NCBI GenBank assembly: GCA_947259675.1
Contig: CAMYNE010000093.1
Location: 1-7,257 of the forward strand
Direction: 5' to 3'
DNA from: an uncultured Pirellulaceae bacterium
Lineage (GTDB): Bacteria; Planctomycetota; Planctomycetia; Pirellulales; Pirellulaceae
DNA: 7,257 nt
Part shown: positions 1-6,326 of the stretch, piece by piece
Layout: each line of letters begins with the position of its first letter
Numbering within the stretch: position 1 is the stretch's first letter
Made by a program: the position numbers and the translations under genes
Notes under the pieces: model-generated
What the model was told of the DNA's origin: nothing
The model's input: the letters and a program-made list of their open reading frames with translations, nothing else
The model's database searches: none

Positions 1-2
1 CA

Positions 3-992
3 GCCAACGGAGCAGAAATTCATATCCACCAGTTCGTTCACGTGTTCGAAACCGTGTCTTCGCATGGCAGTCTGAAATGCCAGGCAATCGTGTATGCGAT
101 CAAACAACTCGGACCGGAAATCGAAATCGTAGCCCTTCTCGACGCGGATGCCATTGTCGACGCATGTTGGCTAAGCAAACTGGTAACGCCTTTGGCAGAA
201 GAACAGATAGGCGCATCAACCGGCAACCGCTGGTTTTCACCGATGGACGAGCGAGTCGGAAGTTGGGTACGTCAAATCTGGAATGCCGCCGCAATCGTAC
301 AAATGCAACTTTATCAAATCGCTTGGGGAGGATCACTCGCAATTAGGATGGACGTGATTGAAAAAACGGGCCTGCTCAACCGATGGAGCACCGCTCTTTG
401 TGAAGATACGATGATTTCATCCGTGCTTGCCGATCACAAATTGAGAGTTCATCGAGTTGCAGATCTTGTCGTCGACAATCATGAAACAATATCGCTGTCG
501 TCTTGTATGAACTGGATCATGCGGCAGCTATTAACTGTCAGGCTCTATCACAAACTCTGGCCCTTGGTTTTCGCTCACGCCATGGGCGTAGGGCTGGCGA
601 TCCTAGTACCTCTGACGGTGGCCATTGTGTCAGCGTTGACGGGTCGTTGGAATTGGGCCATCTTCCTAACGGCAACATGGCTGTCGTATCAGTTGTGCAA
701 TATACTCCTGGTTCGAAAAATCACGATGATCAATCTTCACGTCACTTCCGCAACTGAACACGCGCGAAGCGATGGTCTCGAAACTACGCGCCGTCGCGCC
801 AACCCATTCTCTTATTGGTGTTCGCTCATTCTTGTACAATTGGTCCAGCCTTGGGCAGCCATCAGAGCCGCGTTGGCAACGTCGACCGAGTGGCGCGGAA
901 TTCGCTACAGTATCAAAAATCGAACTGTCGAACTGAACCAATACGCTGCCTATCAGAATCGCAGTAATAACGTGTCAGAATCCATCCGATAG
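3..992 (+). CDS. GT2-family membrane glycosyltransferase, 5'-truncated by the window edge
   Basis: The reading frame is open to the left edge from the first full codon at position 3. The GTG at 42 is therefore probably internal, and 329 C-terminal residues are visible. In visible numbering the GT-A landmarks are a GSLK segment (residues 22-25), the metal-binding DAD (47-49), WGGSLAIR (108-115), the acidic CED (133-135) and RQLLTVRLY (174-182), which sits where (Q/R)xxRW normally is. Two or three hydrophobic stretches follow (about 188-212, 216-237 and 268-292). A WRGIRY tail motif near the C-terminus is common in membrane GT2/GT21-like enzymes. The family transfers a sugar from a nucleotide donor to a lipid or growing glycan at the cytoplasmic membrane face. 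The layout recalls ceramide glucosyltransferase/HpnI-like proteins, but the acceptor cannot be told. Missing N-terminal sequence should contain the nucleotide-binding strand and first Asp. It ends 20 bases from the convergent neighbour, so no downstream operon partner exists. Confidence 0.85.
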   Translation, partial: ANGAEIHIHQFVHVFETVSSHGSLKCQAIVYAIKQLGPEIEIVALLDADAIVDACWLSKLVTPLAEEQIGASTGNRWFSPMDERVGSWVRQIWNAAAIVQMQLYQIAWGGSLAIRMDVIEKTGLLNRWSTALCEDTMISSVLADHKLRVHRVADLVVDNHETISLSSCMNWIMRQLLTVRLYHKLWPLVFAHAMGVGLAILVPLTVAIVSALTGRWNWAIFLTATWLSYQLCNILLVRKITMINLHVTSATEHARSDGLETTRRRANPFSYWCSLILVQLVQPWAAIRAALATSTEWRGIRYSIKNRTVELNQYAAYQNRSNNVSESIR

Positions 993-1006
993 CCCCATTC
1001 GGTTCG

Positions 1007-1019
1007 CTCGTATTACGAG
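1007..1019. other. Small hairpin between convergent genes
   Basis: CTCGT-ATT-ACGAG is a perfect 5-bp stem with a 3-base loop. It lies in the short gap between the convergent glycosyltransferase and SDR genes and includes the SDR stop codon. No T-run follows on either strand, so a terminator role is only a possibility. Confidence 0.25.
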
Positions 1020-2485
1020 GAAGCCAGAACGGATTTCAACTTGGTCGCCCACGCCGCAGCTGACGATTCAGCGTTTCCGTTGACCAGTTTGGCAACCTGA
1101 AGATCATCCATTTTTAGCAAACGGTATTCATCCGTCGGCAACCCTTGTGTAATTTCACATTTTTGGTCACAGGCCGTCAGCTTCCATTGCCCACCGCCAG
1201 GTCCACGAATATCGAGTCCGATACTCAACTTTGTTTGACCACGGGAAAGGCGATCCGCGACTAGAATCCTTTGTGCCCCTTCGACGACGGAGGCCAGTTG
1301 GGTCGAAAACCAGCTTCCGACTTCCGGACGTTGAGTTCGGCGTTTGCCCCAATTGTCGGCCTGCCCAAATCTCATAAACCGCACGATGGCATCTTCACCG
1401 ATGGCCGGGCAGGGCAAATGCCCAACAAACTTCTTCACGTTTAATTTATCAAAACATGGATCGCTAGTTTCGTAGGACTCGTATACTCGCGCGTTGTCAA
1501 AAAACTGTTGAGCAAATTCGTTGTCTGCAGTTCGATCACATTCGGCCCCGCAATAGACGACGCCGTCCGAGTTGAAGTAGCGATAGCAAGCATTTATTAC
1601 CTCTCGCGCCGTAGAACACTTGTCTGGGACAAGATGATAAGTTCGATTTTGAGCTGACGGCGTCTGACTCACATACGTGATAACTGCCGACACCCAATCT
1701 ACGGGCACCAGGTTTCTCGGCTCATCGCCACTCAACGGCAATTGGATCGGCGTCAGAAAGGTACCGTTTTCGTCCTTCTTTTGTTGTGGAACTAGCGTCG
1801 CCAGCAATCGCAGGTAAAGAAACAGACCGTGATAGGTCGACGTGTAACCTGTCTTGGAATCACCAACAATCACGGCTGGACGAAAAATGGTTTTGCGCTC
1901 AAAACCGTTGGCATGACGAACCAGTAACTCAGCTTCGTATTTGCTACGTTCATAGTCATTTCGAAATTGCTGTCCGCACGCAAGATCCTCTTCACGGACG
2001 GTTTCAGTCCTTTCTCCGCAAACATAGGCAGTAGACACATAGCTAAGATTGCGAATCTTGCATTGGCGACATAACTTCAGGACGTTTTCGGTTCCGCGCA
2101 GGTTCGTTCGCCAAGGCTCGTTTTCGAAATCTGTTCCGTGAAACTGGAGCACAGCCGCATTGTGAATAACCTCGCTGCAATTAGAGGCAATCCAACTCGT
2201 TGCATCTGCGTCTAGACCAAGATTGGGCTCCCCGACATCACCTTCAAGAACAACGGGACGAGGAAGAGCCTGGCCAAGTTGCTCTTCCCACAACTGCATT
2301 ATCGTTTCTACGCGCTGTTCAACAGTCAACTTCTTGTGCGGACGGACAATAACGGCCAATTGGCGGCCTTGTAAGAACAGGTCACGCAACAAATAACGAC
2401 CGACCAAGCCCGTTGCACCGGTCAACAAGATATACTTTTGGGGTCTGGTTTGAATCAGCGAATGCAAGACCGGATTTCTGTTCAC
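1013..2485 (-). CDS. Extended SDR (thioester-reductase-like) fused to SCP2-like lipid-carrier domain
   Basis: A 490-residue protein. Residues about 17-290 form an extended short-chain dehydrogenase fold of the thioester-reductase/male-sterility type. Visible landmarks are TGATGLVGR (22-30, the NAD(P)-binding TGxxGxxG), EGDV (81-84), HNAA (108-111), STAY (151-154), the catalytic YxxxK as YERSK (178-182), FRPAVIVGDS (201-210) and LVPVDWV (259-265). Known relatives reduce acyl thioesters or modify lipids and sugars using NAD(P)H. After a linker, residues about 395-490 resemble an SCP2 sterol-carrier domain: GPGGGQWKLTA, then an acidic turn, a LLKMDDLQVAKLVNG-type helix and a closing helix. That assignment is pattern-based and less certain than the SDR. 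The GTG start is fixed by an in-frame TAG four codons upstream, and AGAGG (2492-2496) lies 6 bases before it. No signal peptide is seen, so it is probably cytosolic. Inference: it reduces or epimerises a hydrophobic substrate held by the SCP2-like pocket. Confidence 0.82.
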   Translation of the reverse strand: MNRNPVLHSLIQTRPQKYILLTGATGLVGRYLLRDLFLQGRQLAVIVRPHKKLTVEQRVETIMQLWEEQLGQALPRPVVLEGDVGEPNLGLDADATSWIASNCSEVIHNAAVLQFHGTDFENEPWRTNLRGTENVLKLCRQCKIRNLSYVSTAYVCGERTETVREEDLACGQQFRNDYERSKYEAELLVRHANGFERKTIFRPAVIVGDSKTGYTSTYHGLFLYLRLLATLVPQQKKDENGTFLTPIQLPLSGDEPRNLVPVDWVSAVITYVSQTPSAQNRTYHLVPDKCSTAREVINACYRYFNSDGVVYCGAECDRTADNEFAQQFFDNARVYESYETSDPCFDKLNVKKFVGHLPCPAIGEDAIVRFMRFGQADNWGKRRTQRPEVGSWFSTQLASVVEGAQRILVADRLSRGQTKLSIGLDIRGPGGGQWKLTACDQKCEITQGLPTDEYRLLKMDDLQVAKLVNGNAESSAAAWATKLKSVLASS

Positions 2486-2650
2486 TCTACGCCTCTAAAA
2501 TTGCCAAGACGAGCTCTGAATGAATAAACTGGATGTTCTGGGATACGTCGAAAAACAAACATGATGGGAAGGAAACATCAAGCTGCGCAAAGTAACTAAT
2601 TTAGAGAGAGTTTCGTTTCGCAATATCCACCCACTCAAAGCGATTCTATT
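2486..2650. promoter_or_regulatory. Divergent intergenic region (SDR-SCP2 / DUF1080)
   Basis: This 165-base spacer must hold the promoters of both flanking, divergently read genes. A weak sigma-70-like pair toward the DUF1080 gene is TTGCCA (2501-2506) with TAAACT (2525-2530), spaced 18 bases; the match is poor. A 12-codon ORF at about 2560 has no support. No strong operator or riboswitch-like structure was seen. Confidence 0.35.
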
Positions 2651-3955
2651 ATGTTCAAATCGAAAAATATGTCCAATAGAGTTCGAAGGCCATTTAAAGG
2701 AGCCATCGGGTCATTTCGTCGGGCTTATCGTATCGGCATCCTGGCTATTGCGATAGCGGAATTGAGCTTCGTTCCGAGGGCAATTGGCTGCGGCCAACAG
2801 ATTCCGTTCGAAAAAGAGGCGTTTGATGGGTCCGAGCTCACGCCGGGATTGGAAAAAAACGAGGTATTCGCCGGTTGGCTGTCCCTTTTTGACGGGAAAA
2901 CACTTTACGGATGGAAAGCCGAATCTAACGTCAATTGGCACGTCAAAGACGGTGAGATCCGAGCCGATAACGGCGATATGGGCCTTCTCCGAACCACGTC
3001 TCAATTTGACGATTTTGAAATTCGGCTGGAATTCAAATCGACCCCGACGACCAATAGCGGGCTCTTTTTACGAACCAGCCCACGGCCAAAGGACCCGGCT
3101 GACGATTGTTTCGAACTCAACATCGCCCAAACTGACCAAAACCCTTTTCCAACGGGCAGCCTCGTCTTTCGCGTCCAAGCCACCGTCGAACTTGAACCAG
3201 ACCAGTGGAACCGCTATCGGGCGGTTGCCGTCGACAATCGGTTACGGGTTTGGGTCAACGATCAGCAAACACTTGACTATACGAATCCGAAACCGCTCGG
3301 GCGAGGGTTTATTGGATTGCAGTTTCGTGAAGGCGCAATTGCGTTTCGTAACATCGCGCTCAAGCCGTTAAATCAAAAGAGGCTTTTTAATGGTCGCGAC
3401 TTGAGTGGATGGAATACTGAAAAGAAAATGGCCAGCCAGTTTTCGGTTACCGTCGCGGGCGAGTTAGAAATGAAGGGCGGCAAAGGTCAGATCGAAAGCA
3501 TCGATCAATTCGGCGACTTTGTTTTGACAACTCAGTGTAAGACGAATTCGGCTGGCTTGAACTCAGGCGTTTTCTTTCGGTGCATTCCGGGCGATTTGAT
3601 GAATGGCTATGAAAGCCAGATCCAAAACGGATTCAAAGATAATGATCGTGCGAATCCGTTAGATTGTGGTACTGGAGGAATCTTTCGCCGCCAAAATGCC
3701 CGTTTTGTCGTAGCCAACGATCAAGAATGGTTCACCAAAACAATCGTTGCCACGGGTCCACATATGGCGGTGTGGGTCAACGGTTTTCAAGTCAGCGATT
3801 GGACAGACAAACGCAATCCGGACCAAAATCCGAGAAAGGGTTTGCGTTTAAGAAAAGGAACGATAATCCTTCAAGGCCACGATCCGACAACCGACGTGTT
3901 GTTCAAAGCGATCCGGTCAAAAGAGCTAACTGTTCGAAGACCCAAGTCGGACTGA
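2651..3955 (+). CDS. Secreted or lipid-anchored protein with two tandem DUF1080 (3-keto-disaccharide hydrolase-like) domains
   Basis: A 434-residue exported protein. An Arg/Lys-rich N-terminus (1-27) precedes a hydrophobic segment (28-41). Cys47 in RAIGC is a weak lipobox candidate, because the -3 residue is Ala and an Arg lies close by. Two copies of the concanavalin-like DUF1080 fold follow. Domain 1 (about 77-238) opens with LSLFDGKTLYGWK and carries NSGLFLR (135-141). Domain 2 (about 243-426) opens with KRLFNGRDLSGWN and carries NSGVFFR (304-310), GYESQIQNG (319-327) and TGGIFRR (341-347). Some family members hydrolyse 3-keto-glycosides; others act as carbohydrate-binding modules. The family is greatly expanded in planctomycetes. 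Domain 2 keeps more of the typical motifs, so domain 1 may be the binding copy (inference). The ATG at 2651 has no evident Shine-Dalgarno; an in-frame ATG at 2669 is an alternative. The gene stands alone, divergent from the SDR gene and convergent with ispH. Confidence 0.85.
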   Translation: MFKSKNMSNRVRRPFKGAIGSFRRAYRIGILAIAIAELSFVPRAIGCGQQIPFEKEAFDGSELTPGLEKNEVFAGWLSLFDGKTLYGWKAESNVNWHVKDGEIRADNGDMGLLRTTSQFDDFEIRLEFKSTPTTNSGLFLRTSPRPKDPADDCFELNIAQTDQNPFPTGSLVFRVQATVELEPDQWNRYRAVAVDNRLRVWVNDQQTLDYTNPKPLGRGFIGLQFREGAIAFRNIALKPLNQKRLFNGRDLSGWNTEKKMASQFSVTVAGELEMKGGKGQIESIDQFGDFVLTTQCKTNSAGLNSGVFFRCIPGDLMNGYESQIQNGFKDNDRANPLDCGTGGIFRRQNARFVVANDQEWFTKTIVATGPHMAVWVNGFQVSDWTDKRNPDQNPRKGLRLRKGTIILQGHDPTTDVLFKAIRSKELTVRRPKSD

Positions 3956-3962
3956 TCATTGG

Positions 3963-3985
3963 TTTGGCTTTTGCCGAAAGCCGAA
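3963..3985 (+). terminator. Possible terminator hairpin after the DUF1080 gene
   Basis: TTTGGCTTT pairs with AAAGCCGAA around a TGCCG loop: nine pairs including one G-U. It begins 8 bases after the stop codon. No T-tract follows, so it is not a textbook intrinsic terminator. Confidence 0.4.
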
Positions 3986-4011
3986 ATTGAACTAGCCATT
4001 GGCCGATAAGT

Positions 4012-4024
4012 GATGCTACGCATC
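4012..4024. other. Hairpin in convergent spacer
   Basis: GATGC-TAC-GCATC is a perfect 5-bp stem with a 3-base loop, lying between the convergent DUF1080 and ispH genes. It may help end transcription from ispH. There is no T-run on either side. Confidence 0.3.
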
Positions 4025-4028
4025 CTTA

Positions 4029-4042
4029 GACGATTAATCGTC
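4029..4042. repeat. 14-bp perfect palindrome
   Basis: GACGATTAATCGTC is fully self-complementary with no mismatches. It lies in the convergent spacer, 34 bases past the ispH stop. It could be a protein-binding site or part of a bidirectional termination region. A palindrome this long is expected by chance less than once in a window of this size, so the support is modest. Confidence 0.4.
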
Positions 4043-4075
4043 AGCCTCGACGGAAATCCATAGAGTCACAAAGAC

Positions 4076-5008
4076 CTACTTCACCAATTGCCGCAAGACT
4101 TTCGGAAGGGGAAAACTTACGTTTTCTTCACGAATGATGGCCGGTTCTACGGTCGCATCGTATTTTTCGACAAGCCATTCGATGCACTCGTTTACGACTA
4201 CTTCTGGTGCACTCGCTCCTGCCGTCATGAGAATCGTTTCGTCACCTTTGAGCCAACTAGAATCAATATCGGAAACTCCATCGATCAAATAAGCGGGTAT
4301 CTCAGAATCCCCCGCTAGCTCACAAAGCCGCTGACTATTGGAGCTGTTCTGGCTGCCTAGCACGAGACATAAGTCGGCTTGTTGCGAAAGGATTTTGACG
4401 GCCTCTTGGCGGTTCTGCGTGGCATAGCAGATGTCTTCTTTCGGCGGATTAACGAGGTTAACGAAGCGCTCGCGCAGTTTTTTGATTATCCGATTTGCAT
4501 CGTCGACTGAGAGAGTTGTTTGGGTCAGGTAAGCGACTTTGGCATCGCTTGGCAAATCGAGCTGCGCCACGTCCTCTTCGGTTTCAACCAGGATCATCGC
4601 CTCAGGCGCTTCCCCCATCGTCCCAATGACTTCGTCGTGCCCCTCGTGGCCAATCAAAAAGATCGTGTATCCTTCACGGGCGTACTTAAGCGCCTCAAGG
4701 TGCACTTTAGTCACCAATGGACAAGTCGCATCGACGGCATTGAGTTGTCGCTCCCGAGCAACTTTTCGGACCTCCGGCGAAACTCCATGTGCCGAAAACA
4801 GCAGCACTGATTTCTCTGGAACTGCTTCCAGCTGGTCAACAAATATCGCACCCTTGGATTTGAAAGATTCCACCACGTATTTGTTGTGGACAATTTCATG
4901 GTAAACGTAGACCGGCGGACCAAACTCACGGAGCGTCAGGTCCAGGCTTTCAATGGCCATGTTGACTCCTGCACAGAATCCGCGCGGGCTGGCAAGCAGA
5001 ATCTTCAT
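4076..5008 (-). CDS. ispH: 4-hydroxy-3-methylbut-2-enyl diphosphate reductase
   Basis: A 310-residue IspH/LytB (E. coli IspH is 316). The enzyme reduces HMBPP to IPP and DMAPP, the last MEP-pathway step, with a [4Fe-4S] cluster in the cytosol. The three cluster cysteines are present as C12 (PRGFCAGV), C96 (DATCPLV) and C194 (EDICYATQNRQ). Substrate-pocket residues are also intact: H41 (HEIVHNKYVV), H74 (SAHGVSP), H124 and E126 (GHEGHDEVIGT), the QTT motif (163-165), S222/S223/N224 (GSQNSSNSQRL) and S266 (GASAPE). It should therefore be active. The N-terminus MKILLASPRGFC is typical of the family and fixes the start. A weak GGAAA (5016-5020) lies 7 bases upstream. It is a single-gene unit, read divergently from the squalene/phytoene synthase-like gene across about 187 bases. 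No frameshift or missing residue was seen. Confidence 0.97.
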   Translation of the reverse strand: MKILLASPRGFCAGVNMAIESLDLTLREFGPPVYVYHEIVHNKYVVESFKSKGAIFVDQLEAVPEKSVLLFSAHGVSPEVRKVARERQLNAVDATCPLVTKVHLEALKYAREGYTIFLIGHEGHDEVIGTMGEAPEAMILVETEEDVAQLDLPSDAKVAYLTQTTLSVDDANRIIKKLRERFVNLVNPPKEDICYATQNRQEAVKILSQQADLCLVLGSQNSSNSQRLCELAGDSEIPAYLIDGVSDIDSSWLKGDETILMTAGASAPEVVVNECIEWLVEKYDATVEPAIIREENVSFPLPKVLRQLVK

Positions 5009-5195
5009 TTCGATGTTTCCAAATTAATTGCTGTTCCTCGTATCTTACTTGACCGCTGCTCATTTCGGGAGACAACACTGGAATTCGCGATCAAAAGGCA
5101 ATTGTTCGACGAGCCCGGTCACTTTCAATCAACGGTACAGAGATTATGATTAGTTTATTGCCCTCTGGCCCATCTTCGTTTTGACCAGATTTGCC
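5009..5195. promoter_or_regulatory. Divergent intergenic region (ispH / synthase-like gene)
   Basis: A 187-base spacer that must supply promoters for both genes. TATGAT (5145-5150) is a candidate -10 for the rightward gene, but the element 17 bases upstream (TTTCAA) is a poor -35. On the minus strand only weak -35/-10 matches are seen. No clear operator or riboswitch was found. Confidence 0.35.
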
Positions 5196-6119
5196 ATGAC
5201 CGAAGCCGTTCGTCCCAGAATTAAGCTCAACAAGACCGTTGTCGAACAGGGATACAAATACTGTCGCCAGAGAGTTCGCAAGCAATTTCGCGACCAGATT
5301 TGGGTCACAGGCAACCTGCCCGTCGATAAAAAAAGAGCTCTTGAGACACTGATGTGGCACCTCATACAATGCCTTGACCTGCTGGACCTGACAAGCCCCA
5401 CCCATCTGCCGCTTGACGTTTGGTCCGACGTACGATCCGACGTCAGCGACGCGTTTTTGGATCAATGTACCAGCGAAGAACTGGCGGCATTGGTGGATTC
5501 GTTCCGCAAGTTCAATGTTCCCAAGCAATATCTGTTCGACATGTTGGACGGAGCTGATTTCTGGATTCGAAACCAACAAATTGACACCTATGAAGATCTC
5601 AAAATGTTTGCTTACCGCCTGGGCGGCGCTCCCATGGTGGCAGCCGTTCCAATTCTAGGTTTCGTAAAACCGGAATATGAAAGTTCCGCGATACGATGCG
5701 GTCAAGCTGTTTTTCTGACCCAACTGTTGGCAAATTGTGTCAACAACATGAAACAGCACAAACTCTTCCTGGCAATCGAGGACTTTGACGCCTGCGAGAT
5801 TGTCCCGCACCGTTTGAAGCTTCGCCAAGGCGGGCAACCTTGGACTAACCTGGTACAGCTTTACTGTGCTCGCACCGAAGAATTATTTTACGATGGTGGT
5901 CAGTTGATTAACTATCTCGACTTTGATGGCGTGCGCACGATTAAGTCAATACTCGGCTTGCATTGGAAAATGCTGATGAACATGAAGGACGATCCAGATT
6001 GCGCACTTTCCGAAATCGGAGTCCTTTCCAAACGCGAACTCTTTGGACTCAAGTCGCGACATCTGATGGGTACGGAGGGCAACGTCCCGGTCGTCCCGAA
6101 GAGAACCGGTCTCCATTAG
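5196..6119 (+). CDS. Divergent squalene/phytoene synthase-family protein, probably catalytically impaired
   Basis: A 307-residue protein with the all-alpha trans-isoprenyl diphosphate synthase (squalene/phytoene synthase) pattern along its length. It shows YKYCRQ (20-25), LPVDKKRAL (41-49), a first-motif region CLDLLDL (59-65), VPKQYLFDMLDG (108-119), TYEDLKMFAYRLGG (131-144), VPILG (151-155) and FLTQLLANCVNNMKQHKLFL (173-192). Active members use DDxxD and DxxxD motifs to bind Mg-diphosphate and join two prenyl diphosphates head-to-head. Here the first motif reads LDLLD, with only D61 and D64 kept and the preceding Arg replaced by Ile57. The second motif (usually RDxxED) reads ANCVNN, with both Asp replaced by Asn180 and Asn184. 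Helix spacing is intact and there is no frameshift, so it looks maintained rather than decayed. Inference: a non-catalytic or altered-function paralogue. The ATG at 5196 is preferred over a TTG at 5181; neither has a Shine-Dalgarno. It is divergent from ispH. Confidence 0.75.
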   Translation: MTEAVRPRIKLNKTVVEQGYKYCRQRVRKQFRDQIWVTGNLPVDKKRALETLMWHLIQCLDLLDLTSPTHLPLDVWSDVRSDVSDAFLDQCTSEELAALVDSFRKFNVPKQYLFDMLDGADFWIRNQQIDTYEDLKMFAYRLGGAPMVAAVPILGFVKPEYESSAIRCGQAVFLTQLLANCVNNMKQHKLFLAIEDFDACEIVPHRLKLRQGGQPWTNLVQLYCARTEELFYDGGQLINYLDFDGVRTIKSILGLHWKMLMNMKDDPDCALSEIGVLSKRELFGLKSRHLMGTEGNVPVVPKRTGLH

Positions 6120-6125
6120 GCCTCA

Positions 6126-6135
6126 AAACGCGTTT
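6126..6135. repeat. 10-bp palindrome after the synthase-like gene
   Basis: AAACGCGTTT is perfectly self-complementary and lies 6 bases past the stop codon. It has no loop and no T-run, so a terminator role is weak. It may be chance. Confidence 0.2.
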
Positions 6136-6236
6136 ACGCTTGAACTAGCAGAGTGACAGGAAAGGCGGTGTAATCGGAATAAACATTAAACACGATTAAC
6201 CAGTGCTAAAGATCGCGAAAAACTGATCAATTAGCC

Positions 6237-6272
6237 ATTTGTGCAAAAAATCGGATTCCTACTAGCACAAAT
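6237..6272. repeat. 8-bp inverted repeat A upstream of the tadE-like gene
   Basis: ATTTGTGC (6237-6244) and GCACAAAT (6265-6272) are perfect inverted copies separated by 20 bases, with arm centres 28 bases apart. They lie within the 207-base spacer ahead of the tad genes. This could be a dimeric regulator site or an RNA stem. Confidence 0.4.
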
Positions 6273-6306
6273 CTATCGCATGTTTAAGTAGAAACTGAAA
6301 TCCGAT
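6250..6306. repeat. 8-bp inverted repeat B, interleaved with repeat A
   Basis: ATCGGATT (6250-6257) and AATCCGAT (6299-6306) are perfect inverted copies. The arms alternate with those of repeat A (A, B, A', B'), which is the topology of an H-type pseudoknot if transcribed. The last arm ends 20 bases before the ATG at 6327. Confidence 0.4.
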
Positions 6307-6326
6307 CTTTCTGATTTTTCCAAAAC

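Noticed and set aside
42..44. GTG at 42 as the true start of the glycosyltransferase
   Set aside because: The frame is open to the window edge, and a GT2 enzyme needs an N-terminal nucleotide-binding part before the DAD motif, so the GTG is internal.
2560..2598. 12-codon ORF starting with two ATGs in the divergent spacer, considered as a leader peptide
   Set aside because: No run of a single amino acid, no attenuator-like hairpins after it and no clear ribosome site.
2784..3371. 195-codon open frame on the plus strand inside the DUF1080 gene
   Set aside because: It overlaps a well-supported gene in another frame, and its translation is rich in Arg, Ser and Pro with no domain pattern.
4539..4904. 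121-codon plus-strand open frame antisense to ispH
   Set aside because: Ser/Arg/Ala-rich translation without motifs. IspH on the other strand has every catalytic residue.
5181..5195. TTG at 5181 as the start of the synthase-like gene
   Set aside because: An ATG lies five codons downstream, neither has a Shine-Dalgarno, and the extra residues add no family feature. The ATG is preferred but not proven.
5091..5579. 162-codon antisense open frame over the start of the synthase-like gene
   Set aside because: No recognisable motif. The opposite strand has a clear family pattern, so this is a shadow.
6140..6174. TTGAAC and TGTAAT as a promoter for the tad genes
   Set aside because: They are 23 bases apart, too far for a sigma-70 promoter.
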